Assembly: GCF_050563545.1 (NCBI RefSeq)
Contig: NZ_JBNXUM010000008.1
Location: 124,001 to 188,000, forward strand
DNA: 64,000 bases
Reading direction: 5' to 3'
DNA from: Falsiroseomonas sp050563545
GTDB lineage: Bacteria; Pseudomonadota; Alphaproteobacteria; Acetobacterales; Acetobacteraceae
Position numbers and translations under genes: made by a program
The notes under the pieces: model-generated
Told to the model about the DNA's origin: nothing
Database searches by the model: none
Seen by the model: only the letters and a program-made list of their open reading frames with translations
In this document: one piece after another, positions 33,712-42,674 of the stretch
Layout of the letters: each line of letters starts with the position of its first letter
Position numbering within the stretch: position 1 is the first letter of the stretch

Positions 33712-34533
33712 TCAGCCCTTGACGGCGCCGTTCGTCAGCCCGGCGACGATCTGCTTCTGCGCGACGAGGAAGAAGATCACGGCGGGCACCAAGGTGAGGG
33801 TGATGAAGGCGAGGATCATGGGCCAGTCCGTCGAATACTCGCCAGCGAAGTCCATGATGGTCAGCGTCCAGGGATAGGAGCTGGACGAGTTCAGCAGCGT
33901 CAGCGGAAGCAGGTAGCTGTTCCAGCTGTGCACGAGGGAGAAGACCGCGACCGTCGCCAGGATCGGCCGCGACAGCGGCAGCACGACATGCCAGAGGAAA
34001 CGGCCATAGCCGCAGCCATCGATATTAGCGGCGTCCCACAGCGCCTCCGGCAGCTGCCGGAAAAAGCCCCACAGCAGCAGGATCGCCATGCCGAGCCCGA
34101 ACGCCGCTTGAGGCAGGATCACACCCCAGTAGGTGTCGAGCAGCCCGAGGTTCCGCACCCGGATGAAGAGCGGCAGGATCGCGGTGGCAGCGGGAAACAG
34201 CAGCCCCATGAGGAAGTAGGAGAAGAGCAGCTTCTTCCCGAAGAAGCGGATCTGCGCGAAGGCGAAGGCCGCCAGTGTCGACACGACCAGCGTCAGCAGC
34301 ACCGTCCCGCCTGCCAGCAGCACCGAATTGCCGAGCGAGCGCCAGAGCCGCCAGCTCGTCAGCGAGGACAGGTAATTGTCGAGGTACCAGTCGGACGGCA
34401 GGCCGAAGGGGTTCACGCGCAACTCGCCCATCGTCTTGAAGCCGCCGATCGCGACGGTGACCAGCGGGATCAGCACGAAGCCGGCGACGGCGAGCAGCGA
34501 CAGGTGGCGGGCGAAGGGGGATTCGTCGCGCAT
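33712..34533 (-). CDS. Carbohydrate ABC transporter permease (MalG/UgpE-like)
   Basis: 273-residue permease of the CUT1 sugar class with six hydrophobic segments, the first being 'HLSLLAVAGFVLIPLVTVAI'. The EAA loop is 'LPEALWDAANIDGCGYGRFL'. A C-terminal 'KQIVAGLTNGAVKG' is the usual MalG-type ending. ATG 34533 overlaps the stop of the partner permease by one base (TGATG). Confidence 0.92.
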   Translation of the reverse strand: MRDESPFARHLSLLAVAGFVLIPLVTVAIGGFKTMGELRVNPFGLPSDWYLDNYLSSLTSWRLWRSLGNSVLLAGGTVLLTLVVSTLAAFAFAQIRFFGKKLLFSYFLMGLLFPAATAILPLFIRVRNLGLLDTYWGVILPQAAFGLGMAILLLWGFFRQLPEALWDAANIDGCGYGRFLWHVVLPLSRPILATVAVFSLVHSWNSYLLPLTLLNSSSSYPWTLTIMDFAGEYSTDWPMILAFITLTLVPAVIFFLVAQKQIVAGLTNGAVKG

Positions 34534-35471
34534 CAGTCGCGCTCCCTGAGGACGAAGCGGCGATAGACCAGCGTGAAGCCGACGCAGGCGATGAACAGCA
34601 CCACGCCGACCGCGCTGCCAAAGCCGATGTTCATGCGCGTGATGCCGAAGGTGTACTGGAAGCTGACCACGGTGTGAGTCATGTTGGACGGCCCGCCCGC
34701 GGTCAGCGGCATCACGACGTCGAACAATTGCAGCGAGCCCACGACGCTGAAGAAGATCGAGATCCGGATCGCCGGCCAGAGCATCGGCAGCAGGATGTAG
34801 CGGAAGGACTGCCAGCGCGTAGCGCCGTCGATCTCGGCGGCTTCCCGCAACTCGCGCGGAATGTCCTGCAGCCCCGCGACGTAGATCATCATGTGGAAGC
34901 CGAAATACTTCCATACCACGACGGCCAGGATCGTGTAGATCGCGAGGTCCGGGTCCGCCAGCAGGAAGGGCGGATCGAAGCCGAGCGCCCGGGCCGCGGC
35001 GGCGATCAGGCCGACATTGCCGTCGAAGACGAAGCGCCAGATCAGCCCCGCCGCGATCTCGCCCAGCACATAAGGCAGGAAGAAGATCGTGCGGAAGATC
35101 GTGCTGACCCTTCCGCCGCGCGCCACCAGCATCGCCAGCCAGAGCGCCAGCGGCAGTTGCAGCAGCAGCGAGACCACGACGACCAGCATGGTGTTGATGA
35201 CGGCCGTCGCGAAGACGGTGTTGGCGAACAGCAGCTCGTAGTTGCGCCAGCCCACCCAGTTGGTCGGCGTGCCGTAGCCGTTCCAGCGATAGAAGCTGTA
35301 CCAGGCGGCCTCGGCCACCGGCAGCACGACGAAGAGCGTGAACAGCAGCGTGGCGGGCAGCAGGAAGCCGCCTGCCGTCGCAGTGCGGGCCAGTGCCGCC
35401 TGCCGCCGATGGCGCCCACGCTCGGCATTGCCGAGCGCGGCCGGGGCGGAAAGGGTCTGTGCGCCGCTCAC
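34533..35471 (-). CDS. Carbohydrate ABC transporter permease (MalF/UgpA-like)
   Basis: 312-residue CUT1 permease, with a soluble N terminus of about 30 residues and then 'GGFLLPATLLFTLFVVLPVA'. The EAA loop 'IPRELREAAEIDGATRWQSF' is clear near residue 215. It pairs with the MalG-like permease encoded next. The operon holds no ATPase gene, so a shared ATPase (MsmK/UgpC type) must energise it. Confidence 0.92.
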   Translation of the reverse strand: MSGAQTLSAPAALGNAERGRHRRQAALARTATAGGFLLPATLLFTLFVVLPVAEAAWYSFYRWNGYGTPTNWVGWRNYELLFANTVFATAVINTMLVVVVSLLLQLPLALWLAMLVARGGRVSTIFRTIFFLPYVLGEIAAGLIWRFVFDGNVGLIAAAARALGFDPPFLLADPDLAIYTILAVVVWKYFGFHMMIYVAGLQDIPRELREAAEIDGATRWQSFRYILLPMLWPAIRISIFFSVVGSLQLFDVVMPLTAGGPSNMTHTVVSFQYTFGITRMNIGFGSAVGVVLFIACVGFTLVYRRFVLRERD

Positions 35472-35484
35472 TCTCGGCCCGTCC

Positions 35485-36747
35485 TTACTGCTCGAGTTCC
35501 CAGGCGTCCTGGATCATCCGCCCGACCTGGCGCGTGGTGATCCGGCCGGTCGCCAGGTCAGCCGAGGTGTCGTTCGCAACACGCCCGACGGAGGGCCCAA
35601 GCATCTGGTCGTAGAAGTTCTGCACATAGGCCGCGCGCGAGAGGTAGCCCGCGATCTCGCGCAGCATGCGGTTCTGCAGCGCCTCGCCAGCGCCGCGGGA
35701 GGCCGGGATGAAGAAGCCGCGCTCGGCCGCTTCGCGCTGGATGGCAGGGCTCGTGTAGAAGCGCAGGAAGTCAACGGCCTCGGGCGGCGCGCCGCGGGTG
35801 ACGAGGAAGCCGTTCACGCCGCCCACCACGTCGTTCGGCGCGGCCCGGCCGCCTTCGACCTGCGGGAAGGGCAGCCAGCCGAAATCGCCGTCGGGCACGC
35901 CCTGCTGGTTGGCGCTCTGCGTGCGCTGGGTGTTGACGAACCAGTTGCCCATGACCTGAAGGGCGACGCGGCCGTCGCCGAACTGGCCCGCGGCCTGCGG
36001 CGCGGTGTCGCCGAGGAAGCCGCGCTGGAAGGGCTGCAGGTCGATCAGCTGCTTGAAGAGATCGCTCGCGCGCTGGAAATCGGGCCCGGCGAAGCCCTGG
36101 CCCTGGCGGTTGAACGCGGCCTCGAAGGCCTGGCGGCCGCCGACGCGCAGCGACAGGCTCGCCCAGATCATGTTGAGCGGCCACTTGTCCGACCCGCCGA
36201 CGCTGAAGGGCTGGATGCCCGCGGCGCGCAGCCTGCGCACGGCCTCGAGCAGGCCGTCCCAGGTGCGAAGGCTCTCGGGATCCACGCCGGCCTGGGCGAG
36301 CAAGCGGCGGTTGTAGAACAGCGCGACCATGGTCTGGTGGGTCGGTGCGCCATATACGGCGCCGCGGCGGCTCAGCGCCTCGACCGCGCCGGGGTTGAGG
36401 CTGTCCGCCCAGGCGCCGCGCATCTGCGCGGAGATGTCCTGCAGCAGCCCGGCCTCGGCCTGCGCGTACATCACGCCGCCGCCCCAGGTGTAGATGAGGT
36501 GCGGGCGCTCGTTCGACTGCAAGGACGTCGCGAGCTTCTGCTTGTAAGGCTCGCCCGACATCACCTCGATATTGAAGCGGACATTCGGGTGCGCTTCCTG
36601 GTAGCGTCGCGCGACATCGCGCTGCCAGGCTGTGGTCTCCGGCGTGTTCTCCGAGATGAACCACCGTATGGTGGTCTGGGCGAAGGCGGGGAGCGAGGAC
36701 GCCATCAGTGCAGCGCCGACGGCGGCTGCGCGCAGCCAGATGTGCAT
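35485..36747 (-). CDS. Sugar ABC transporter substrate-binding protein (family 1)
   Basis: 420-residue periplasmic binding protein with a Sec signal (MHIWLRAAAVGAALMASSLPAFA, cleavage near 23). The mature N terminus 'TTIRWFISENTPETTAWQRD' and 'HPNVRFNIEVMSGEPYKQKL' are typical of SBP_bac_1. First gene of the importer operon; its upstream region faces the ROK regulator. The ligand is unknown, but the dehydrogenase and isomerase neighbours suggest a sugar, polyol or sugar acid. Confidence 0.92.
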   Translation of the reverse strand: MHIWLRAAAVGAALMASSLPAFAQTTIRWFISENTPETTAWQRDVARRYQEAHPNVRFNIEVMSGEPYKQKLATSLQSNERPHLIYTWGGGVMYAQAEAGLLQDISAQMRGAWADSLNPGAVEALSRRGAVYGAPTHQTMVALFYNRRLLAQAGVDPESLRTWDGLLEAVRRLRAAGIQPFSVGGSDKWPLNMIWASLSLRVGGRQAFEAAFNRQGQGFAGPDFQRASDLFKQLIDLQPFQRGFLGDTAPQAAGQFGDGRVALQVMGNWFVNTQRTQSANQQGVPDGDFGWLPFPQVEGGRAAPNDVVGGVNGFLVTRGAPPEAVDFLRFYTSPAIQREAAERGFFIPASRGAGEALQNRMLREIAGYLSRAAYVQNFYDQMLGPSVGRVANDTSADLATGRITTRQVGRMIQDAWELEQ

Positions 36748-36785
36748 CGTTTCCTCCTTTTGCGCCTGCGGGCGCGCCTCGTTAA

Positions 36786-36860
36786 TTCAGGCTCCGTATA
36801 AACATGCTGGCCGGATGCAGGCCGCGTCAACAACCATCTGCACACTCACGGTAGCCTGAA
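36786..36860. promoter_or_regulatory. Divergent control region with separated inverted half-sites
   Basis: TTCAGGCT (36786-36793) recurs inverted as AGCCTGAA (36853-36860) between the sugar-binding-protein gene and the ROK regulator gene. Each half-site is flanked by AT-rich sequence, and a TTGACG hexamer stands at 36892-36897 before the ROK gene. This layout is what a regulator looping between two half-operators could use. It is the only clear dyad in the 200-bp gap; binding is inferred. Confidence 0.35.
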
Positions 36861-36947
36861 CGCATTTTTTTCGACCGCCGTATTTAAGCGCTTGACGCTC
36901 CCCGGCACGGGGCCAATCCTGCCCGCACGGAGGAACGCGACGACCGC

Positions 36948-38183
36948 ATGAAAACGGCCGACCCCGAGCTCATGCGGGCGATCAACCGCTACCACGTGAT
37001 CGATGCGATCCGCCGCGACGGACCGATCGCGCGCGTCGAGATCGCGGCGCGCACCGAACTCAGCCCCGCCTCCGTCTCCGCCATCACCGCGCAACTCATC
37101 GAGGAAGGGCTGGTCGACGTCCACCACGTCGGCTCCGGCGGCGACGGCGCGCGCGGGCGGCCGCGCGTGCTGCTCGGGCTCAACCCGAAGGCCTACCACG
37201 TCGTCGGCGTGAAGCTGACGCCCTTCCGGATCGGCATCGCGGTCACCGATGCGACCGGCGCGAGCCTGGCAAGCCTGGTGCTGCCGGTCCGCGTCGCGCG
37301 CCAGGCGCCGGACGTCGTCGCCGACCTCGTCGAGGACGGCGTGCGCCGCTGCGTCGCCGATGCCGGCCTGCGCATGGACGCGATCAGCGGCGTCGGCGTC
37401 GGCCTGCCCGGCGTCATCGATGGCGTCAGCGGGATCTCGCACTGGAGCCCGGTGCTCGGTCCCAACCCCGTGCGCTTCGCCGAGGCGATCGCCGCGCGGC
37501 TCGGCGTGCCGGCGTTGCTGGAGAACGATGCGAATCTCGTGGCGCTGGCGGAGCACTGGTTCGGGCTCGGTCGCGACCTCTCCTCCTTCGCCGTGGTCAC
37601 CGTGGAAAACACGATCGGCCTCGGGCTGATCGTGGATGGAAAGGTCTATCGCGGCGCGCATGGCATCGCCCCGGCGCTCGGCCACACCAAGGGGGAGGCC
37701 GCTGGCAGGCCTTGCCGCTGCGGCCAGCGTGGCTGTCTTGATGCCTATGCCTCGGACTGGGGGCTGCTGCGCCAGGCGGAGGAAGCGGGTCTGCTGACGC
37801 AGGGCGACGACGCGCCGCAGCGCGTGGACGATCTGGCGCTGCGCGCGCGCGACGGCGAGGAGGCGGTCGCCGCGCTGTTCCGCGAGGCCGGCGCCGCCGT
37901 CGGGCTGGCCATCGCCAACCTTGTGAACCTGCTCAACCCGCCGCGCGTCATCCTGACCGGCGAGGGGCTGCGGGCCGGCAAGCTGCTGAGCGAGCCGCTG
38001 CTGGAAGCGGTCGCGGCGAACGTGCTGCCGAGCCTCCGCGACGGCACCGAGATCATGTTCCACGGCTGGGGCGACGACATGTGGGCGCGCGGCGCCGCCA
38101 CCATCGTGCTCCGCCGCATCTACGAAGCCCCATGGAACGCCACGGACTGGAACAGGCCGGGCTTGGAGGAAGCATCGGCATGA
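36948..38183 (+). CDS. ROK-family transcriptional regulator
   Basis: 411-residue ROK repressor (NagC/Mlc type). It has an N-terminal winged helix ('RYHVIDAIRRDGPIARVEIA', 'LSPASVSAITAQLIEEGLV'), then the sugar-kinase-like domain with 'GVGVGLPGVIDGVSGI', 'LLENDANLVALAEHWFG', and the zinc cluster 'CRCGQRGCLDAYAS'. The catalytic-loop and zinc elements suggest it senses a sugar. It is divergent from the importer operon and coupled by ATGA to a dehydrogenase gene, so it likely controls both directions. Confidence 0.92.
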   Translation: MKTADPELMRAINRYHVIDAIRRDGPIARVEIAARTELSPASVSAITAQLIEEGLVDVHHVGSGGDGARGRPRVLLGLNPKAYHVVGVKLTPFRIGIAVTDATGASLASLVLPVRVARQAPDVVADLVEDGVRRCVADAGLRMDAISGVGVGLPGVIDGVSGISHWSPVLGPNPVRFAEAIAARLGVPALLENDANLVALAEHWFGLGRDLSSFAVVTVENTIGLGLIVDGKVYRGAHGIAPALGHTKGEAAGRPCRCGQRGCLDAYASDWGLLRQAEEAGLLTQGDDAPQRVDDLALRARDGEEAVAALFREAGAAVGLAIANLVNLLNPPRVILTGEGLRAGKLLSEPLLEAVAANVLPSLRDGTEIMFHGWGDDMWARGAATIVLRRIYEAPWNATDWNRPGLEEASA

Positions 38184-39280
38184 AGCCCGTCACCGTCGGC
38201 CTGATCGGCTGCGGCAACATCAGCGCGGCCTATCTGCGCGGCGCCGCGCATTTTTTTCCGGAGTTGCAGATCGCCTGCTGCGCGGACGCGAACCCCGAAG
38301 CCGCAGCGAAGCGCGCCGAGGAATTCGGCATCCGCGCCACGAGCGTCGAGGCGCTGCTCGACGATCCCGCGATCGAGGTCGTGCTGAACCTGACGACGCC
38401 GCAGGCGCATGTGCCGATCGCGCTCGCTGCCATCCGCCACGGCAAGCATGTGCATACGGAGAAGCCGCTCGGCACCTCCACCGCCGAGGCGCGGCCGCTG
38501 CTGGAGGAAGCCGCGCGTGCGGGGCTGCGCGTGGGCTGCGCGCCGGATACCTTCCTCGGCGGCGCGCACCAGACCGCGCGGCGGCTGATCGACGAAGGCG
38601 CGATCGGCGCGCCGCTGTCGGGCACGGCCTTCATGCTCAATCACGGGCACGAGCACTGGCACCCCGATCCCGCCTTCTACTATGCCGCGGGGGGCGGGCC
38701 GATGTTCGACATGGGTCCGTACTATCTGACGAACCTGGTGAACCTGCTCGGCCCCGTCGCGCGCGTGCAGGGATCGACCACCACGGGCTTCGCGGAGCGC
38801 ACGGTCGGCAGCGGGCCAAAAACCGGCGAGGTCATCAAGGTCGCGACGCCGACGCATGTCACGGGCCTGCTGCACTTCGTGAACGGCGCCGTCGTCTCCG
38901 TCACGACCAGCTTCGACGTCTGGCAGCACCGCCACGGCAACATGGAGATCTACGGGACCGAGGGCAGCCTGGTGGTCCCCGATCCCAATCGGTTCGGCGG
39001 CACGGTCTCGCTCGCGAAGCGGCGGGAGCCCTGGGCGGATGTCCCGCTCTCCCACGGCTTCGCCGACGGCAATTTCCGCATCCTGGGTCTGGCGGACATG
39101 GCGCGCGCCATCCGCACCGGCCGACCGCATCGCTGCAACGGCGACGTCGCCTTCCACGTGCTCGAGATCATGGAGGCCTTCGGACGTTCCAGCGATAGCG
39201 GCCGGACGGTGGAGATCGAAAGCCGTTGCGAGCGCCCCGCCCCCTTGCCGCCGCGCTCCGTGCTCGGCGACCTCGACTGA
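38180..39280 (+). CDS. Gfo/Idh/MocA-family oxidoreductase B
   Basis: 366-residue dehydrogenase. The Rossmann motif is 'VTVGLIGCGNISAAYLRGAA' (residues 4-23), the EKP motif 'HVHTEKPLGTSTAEA' is near 95, and the catalytic region is 'GGGPMFDMGPYYLTNLVNLL' near 175. ATG 38180 overlaps the ROK stop. It is only distantly like dehydrogenase A, so the two probably catalyse different steps or opposite oxidations of one sugar. Confidence 0.9.
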   Translation: MKPVTVGLIGCGNISAAYLRGAAHFFPELQIACCADANPEAAAKRAEEFGIRATSVEALLDDPAIEVVLNLTTPQAHVPIALAAIRHGKHVHTEKPLGTSTAEARPLLEEAARAGLRVGCAPDTFLGGAHQTARRLIDEGAIGAPLSGTAFMLNHGHEHWHPDPAFYYAAGGGPMFDMGPYYLTNLVNLLGPVARVQGSTTTGFAERTVGSGPKTGEVIKVATPTHVTGLLHFVNGAVVSVTTSFDVWQHRHGNMEIYGTEGSLVVPDPNRFGGTVSLAKRREPWADVPLSHGFADGNFRILGLADMARAIRTGRPHRCNGDVAFHVLEIMEAFGRSSDSGRTVEIESRCERPAPLPPRSVLGDLD

Positions 39281-39298
39281 AGCGAAGGAAAGCGAACC

Positions 39299-39946
39299 AT
39301 GGCGAAGCAGGCCCTGATCGTCTGGGGCGGATGGCTCGGTCATCAGCCCGAGGAATGCGCCGCGATCGTGGGCGGGATGCTGCGCGAGGAAGGCTTCGAC
39401 GTGGTGACGGAGAACACCACCGAAGCCTACACCGATCCCGCCCTGCCCAACTTCAACCTGATCGTGCCGATGGTGACGATGTCCACCATCGAGAAGGAGG
39501 AGGTTGAGGGCTTATCCGCCGCCATCCGCTCCGGCGTCGGCATGGGCGGCTTTCACGGCCAGATGGCCGACAGCTTCCGCAACGAGGTGAAGTACCAGTT
39601 CATCGTCGGCGGCCAGTGGGTCGCGCATCCCGGCAACATCATCGACTACCGCGTCAACATCACGCGTCCCGACGACCCGATCATGCAGGGGATCCAGGAT
39701 TTCCCCTACCGTTCAGAGCAGTACTACATGCATGTCGATCCCAACAACGAGGTGCTCGCGACCACCACCTTCGGCGGCGAGCACGCCGACTGGATCGAGG
39801 GCCATGTCATGCCCGTGGTCTGGAAGCGCCGGCACGGCAAGGGCCGGGTGTTCTACTCGTCGCTCGGTCATGTCGCGTCGGAGTTCGAGGTGCCGGAGAT
39901 GCGCACGATCGTCCGCCGCGGCCTGCTCTGGGCGGCGCGGGACTGA
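39299..39946 (+). CDS. ThuA-family protein
   Basis: 215-residue ThuA-like (class I glutamine-amidotransferase fold) protein. It begins 'ALIVWGGWLGHQPEECAAIV' and contains 'GVGMGGFHGQMADSFRNEVK', 'VNITRPDDPIMQGIQDFPY', 'EQYYMHVDPNNEVLATT' and 'PVVWKRRHGKGRVFYSSLGH'. The family is tied to trehalose and other disaccharide use, with oxidised-sugar handling proposed. It follows dehydrogenase B by 18 bp, completing the plus-strand half of the sugar locus. Confidence 0.9.
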   Translation: MAKQALIVWGGWLGHQPEECAAIVGGMLREEGFDVVTENTTEAYTDPALPNFNLIVPMVTMSTIEKEEVEGLSAAIRSGVGMGGFHGQMADSFRNEVKYQFIVGGQWVAHPGNIIDYRVNITRPDDPIMQGIQDFPYRSEQYYMHVDPNNEVLATTTFGGEHADWIEGHVMPVVWKRRHGKGRVFYSSLGHVASEFEVPEMRTIVRRGLLWAARD

Positions 39947-39975
39947 TCGCCGCGGCCGGGCAACGTCAGGCGGCG

Positions 39976-40800
39976 CTACGTGGCGGTACCCGCATCGCGC
40001 AGCGTCGAGGACCGCACGACAAGCTCGCCGGAAAGCCTGAGGTCCTGCGCGCCCGTTCCGGCATGAGGGCCCGGCATCGCCCAGGCCACAGCTTCCTCGA
40101 CAATGCGCTCGACGGGCTGGCGGATGGTCGTCGGCTGGTAGCGCGGCCATGCGGCCATCGGGATGTCGTCAAAGCCAGCCACCAGCATGTCGCGGGCTCG
40201 CCAGGCCACGCACCTTCCGCAGCGCGTCCATCCCGCGCCGGCTGCCAGGACGTCGTTGGCGAAGAAAATCGCTTCGGGCTGCTTCGCCAGGGATAGCGCC
40301 TGCGCCGCCTGCCAGCCAGCCAGCGAGGTAGCTGTACTCTCCCGCATGCACCGCATCGGTCAGCGTCATGCCGTGCTCCGCGATGCGCGTGATGAAGGCG
40401 TCGCGCCGCTCCCGCGCGATGACGGTATGGGCGAGACCCCCGACATAGGCGACGCGGCGTACGCCGCATTCGTGGAAGTGGTCGGCGACGGCGCGCGTGC
40501 CGGCGATGCTGTCGCAGCTGACGTATTGGAGGTCGGTCTCGTCCGCGACGCGGTTGACCAGCAGCATGCGCCGCCCCTCCGCGGCCCAGAGCAGGTCCCT
40601 GGCGGACAGCACCGTCGCCGAGATGACGATGAGCGAGGGAACGCCGCAGAGCCGAAGCGCGGGAGCTGCTGCTTCACGTCGACGCCGCGGGTGATGTTGA
40701 ACAGCAGCGCCGGCAGCTCGGCTTCCGGCAGGCGCAGGGTCAGGCGCCGCAGGCAACCGTCGCGGAGCAGGACGCGGTCGCGGCTGCAGAAGTCGCGCAG
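39976..40800 (-). pseudogene. Broken LacI-family regulator
   Basis: Pieces of a LacI periplasmic-binding-like domain follow one another in changing frames. They are 'EAELPALLFNITRGVDVKQQ', then 'GVPSLIVISATVLSARDLLW', 'NRVADETDLQYVSCDSIAGT' and 'AYVGGLAHTVIARERRDAF'. After a shift at about 40311-40324 come 'EAIFFANDVLAAGA' and 'DMLVAGFDDIPMAAWPRYQP', then 'SGELVVRSSTLRDA'. The shift coincides with a tetranucleotide run (CCAG x3), and a compensating pair of shifts lies at about 40195-40240. The DNA-binding N terminus is absent, replaced by the DUF3489 locus. It probably once regulated the adjoining sugar genes. Confidence 0.8.
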
Positions 40801-40924
40801 GAGCCCGCTGAAGCCGTCCTGGGCGTCCTCGGTCGCCTGTCCTCCGCCGAGGTCGCCACGGCCGTCCTGACCGCCTGGGACGCCTCGCTGGGCCAGCCCC
40901 CCAGGGCCAGCGCTGGAGGACGCG

Positions 40925-41234
40925 ATGGCGACCCTCCGCACCGCGCTGGCGGGCAAGTCGCCCCGGCCGACCCGGCAGCCTAGCGAGCCGCGCAAGCCGC
41001 GCGAGGGCACGAAGCAGGAGCAGGTTCTGGCCCTTCTCCGCCGTGAGGAGGGGGGCCACCGTCGCGCAGATCTGCGACGCCACGGGCTGGCAGCAGCACA
41101 CGGTCCGCGGCTTCTTCGCGGGCCTGAAGGAGCGCCAGGGGATCGAGGTCCAGGTGCTGGAACGGGTCCGCCAGGCCGCCCCGAACAAGCAGGGCGCGCG
41201 CGGTTCGTACATGGTCTACCGGGTCGCCGGCTGA
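40925..41234 (+). pseudogene. Frameshifted DUF3489 protein gene
   Basis: From ATG 40925 a basic linker leads to 'EGTKQEQVLALLRREEG'. One frame over, the reading continues 'GATVAQICDATGWQQHTVRG', 'FFAGLKERQGIEVQVLERVR' and 'GARGSYMVYRVAG', the complete DUF3489 winged-helix-like domain. The break lies in a run of six G (41050-41055); one fewer G restores the frame. The N-terminal half usual in such proteins is not clear, though 40690-40925 keeps a plausible in-phase Ala-rich frame. DUF3489 genes often accompany serine recombinases and DUF2924 genes, remnants of which are also in this window. Confidence 0.75.
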
Positions 41235-41252
41235 GGCGACCCGGCAGCGTGG

Positions 41253-42560
41253 TCACCAGCCCTGGGCACTCTGCGGATGCTCGAAGAAGAAGCGGAGCAT
41301 CTCGCGCGATGCATCTGGGCCCCGCGGGTCGGTGTAGGATCCGGCGGCGCTGCCGCCCGACCAGGCATGGCCGCCACCATGGACCAGCCATTGCTCAAGG
41401 ACCGGCTGGCCTGCAGCATCGGCATGGATGGTGCGACTGTAGGCGTGGCCATCCGGCACCTGCCCGCGCTGCACCTCCGTCCGTAGGCCGCCGGCCGCAC
41501 CCGATTGGGCGATGACCTGGTCACCGTTGCGGGGATGGACGGTGCCGTCCTTGTCGGCATGGAACACGATGGTCGGGACGATACGCCGGGTTCTTCCAGC
41601 TGCTCCTGCGCGTCCGGGTTGCTGTGGCGCGGCAGCGCCCTGGCGCATGGCGGCAAAGGCCGAGGGGATGTCGCGCGCGGCACCGCAGGCCAGACCGGAA
41701 TGCACCCCGGCCGCGGCGTACAGATCGGGGTACGCCTGCGCCATGATAGCGGCCGCCGCACCGCCGGCGGACAGCCCGGCGACGTAGACGCGCCTCGGGT
41801 CGACCGCGTGGTCGCGCATAATCTGGCGCGTGATACCGGCGATCAGCGCAGGTTCGCCCTGGTCGCGCCGCTGGTCACCCGGGCTGAACCAGTTCCAGCA
41901 CTTCTGGGCGTTCGCCGATTGCGTCTGGCCCGGATAGACGACCAGGCAGGCGTGCTCCTCAGCGAGCGCGTTCATCCGCGTACCGGCCGCGAAGTCATCG
42001 GGCGACTGGGTGCAGCCGTGCAGCATGACGACCAGCGGCACCGCCTCGCCGCGATAGGTGCTCGGGATGTAGAGCTTGTAGCCGCGGGTGCCGGCGTCGC
42101 TGCTGAAGGACCCAGCCACGAACTGGGCGCCGTCCGGCAACGGCTCGGCCGTACGCGACATTGCACCCTGCGCCAACGCGCCCAGGCCCTGAGCCAAGCC
42201 ACCCTGGTTTATCTGGTCGAGGAAGCCGCGCAGCCCTTCCGGCATCTGCATCGTGGCCGTGCCCAGGCCAGCGGCCGGCCAACGGCCGGTAGCTGCTGTT
42301 CGCGGCTCCGCGGCAGTTGGAGCCGGCGCGGGACCGGATGCCTCGCCCGTCTCGGGATCGACGTCGATGACGCGCGGCAGACGCCCAGCAGCCTGCCCTG
42401 CCGTATCCTGCCGCACGGTCGCCGCGGTGTCAGCCGGCGCCTCACCGCGGAACAGACGCTGCAGCAGCGCGGAGGCTTCGGTCAGTTTACCTTCGCGGGT
42501 GAGACGGGTCGCCTCGAGCATGTGGTTCGGGAGGATCGCGTTCATATCTGGTGCTTTCAA
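41253..42560 (-). CDS. PHB-depolymerase-family (LpqC-like) esterase
   Basis: About 435-residue alpha/beta hydrolase. A long N-terminal region (residues 1-150) with 'MLEATRLTREGKLTEASALL' precedes the catalytic domain. There 'PLVVMLHGCTQSPDDFAAG' gives the oxyanion site, 'VYVAGLSAGGAAAAIM' the nucleophile Ser, 'VFHADKDGTVHPRNGD' the Asp and 'WLVHGGGHAWSGG' the His. A second possible start is Met6 (42545). No signal peptide, so an intracellular polyester or oligomer hydrolase is likely. It is followed upstream by an RHH regulator on the same strand. Confidence 0.88.
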   Translation of the reverse strand: MKAPDMNAILPNHMLEATRLTREGKLTEASALLQRLFRGEAPADTAATVRQDTAGQAAGRLPRVIDVDPETGEASGPAPAPTAAEPRTAATGRWPAAGLGTATMQMPEGLRGFLDQINQGGLAQGLGALAQGAMSRTAEPLPDGAQFVAGSFSSDAGTRGYKLYIPSTYRGEAVPLVVMLHGCTQSPDDFAAGTRMNALAEEHACLVVYPGQTQSANAQKCWNWFSPGDQRRDQGEPALIAGITRQIMRDHAVDPRRVYVAGLSAGGAAAAIMAQAYPDLYAAAGVHSGLACGAARDIPSAFAAMRQGAAAPQQPGRAGAAGRTRRIVPTIVFHADKDGTVHPRNGDQVIAQSGAAGGLRTEVQRGQVPDGHAYSRTIHADAAGQPVLEQWLVHGGGHAWSGGSAAGSYTDPRGPDASREMLRFFFEHPQSAQGW

Positions 42561-42674
42561 TGCGTGGACACAGGCCAGCCGTCCTCACGAGGAGGCTCGC
42601 TCTGCATCCCGTCGTGGAATGCCAAGGGTGGAAACGAAGGGTCACCGTCCCGATGCGGGTCGGCAGCCACCCGG

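Noticed and set aside
40169..41212. 347-residue minus-strand open frame containing LacI segments
   Set aside because: Only about 110 codons in the middle are LacI-like; both ends are out of frame, so it is treated as part of a pseudogene rather than a gene.
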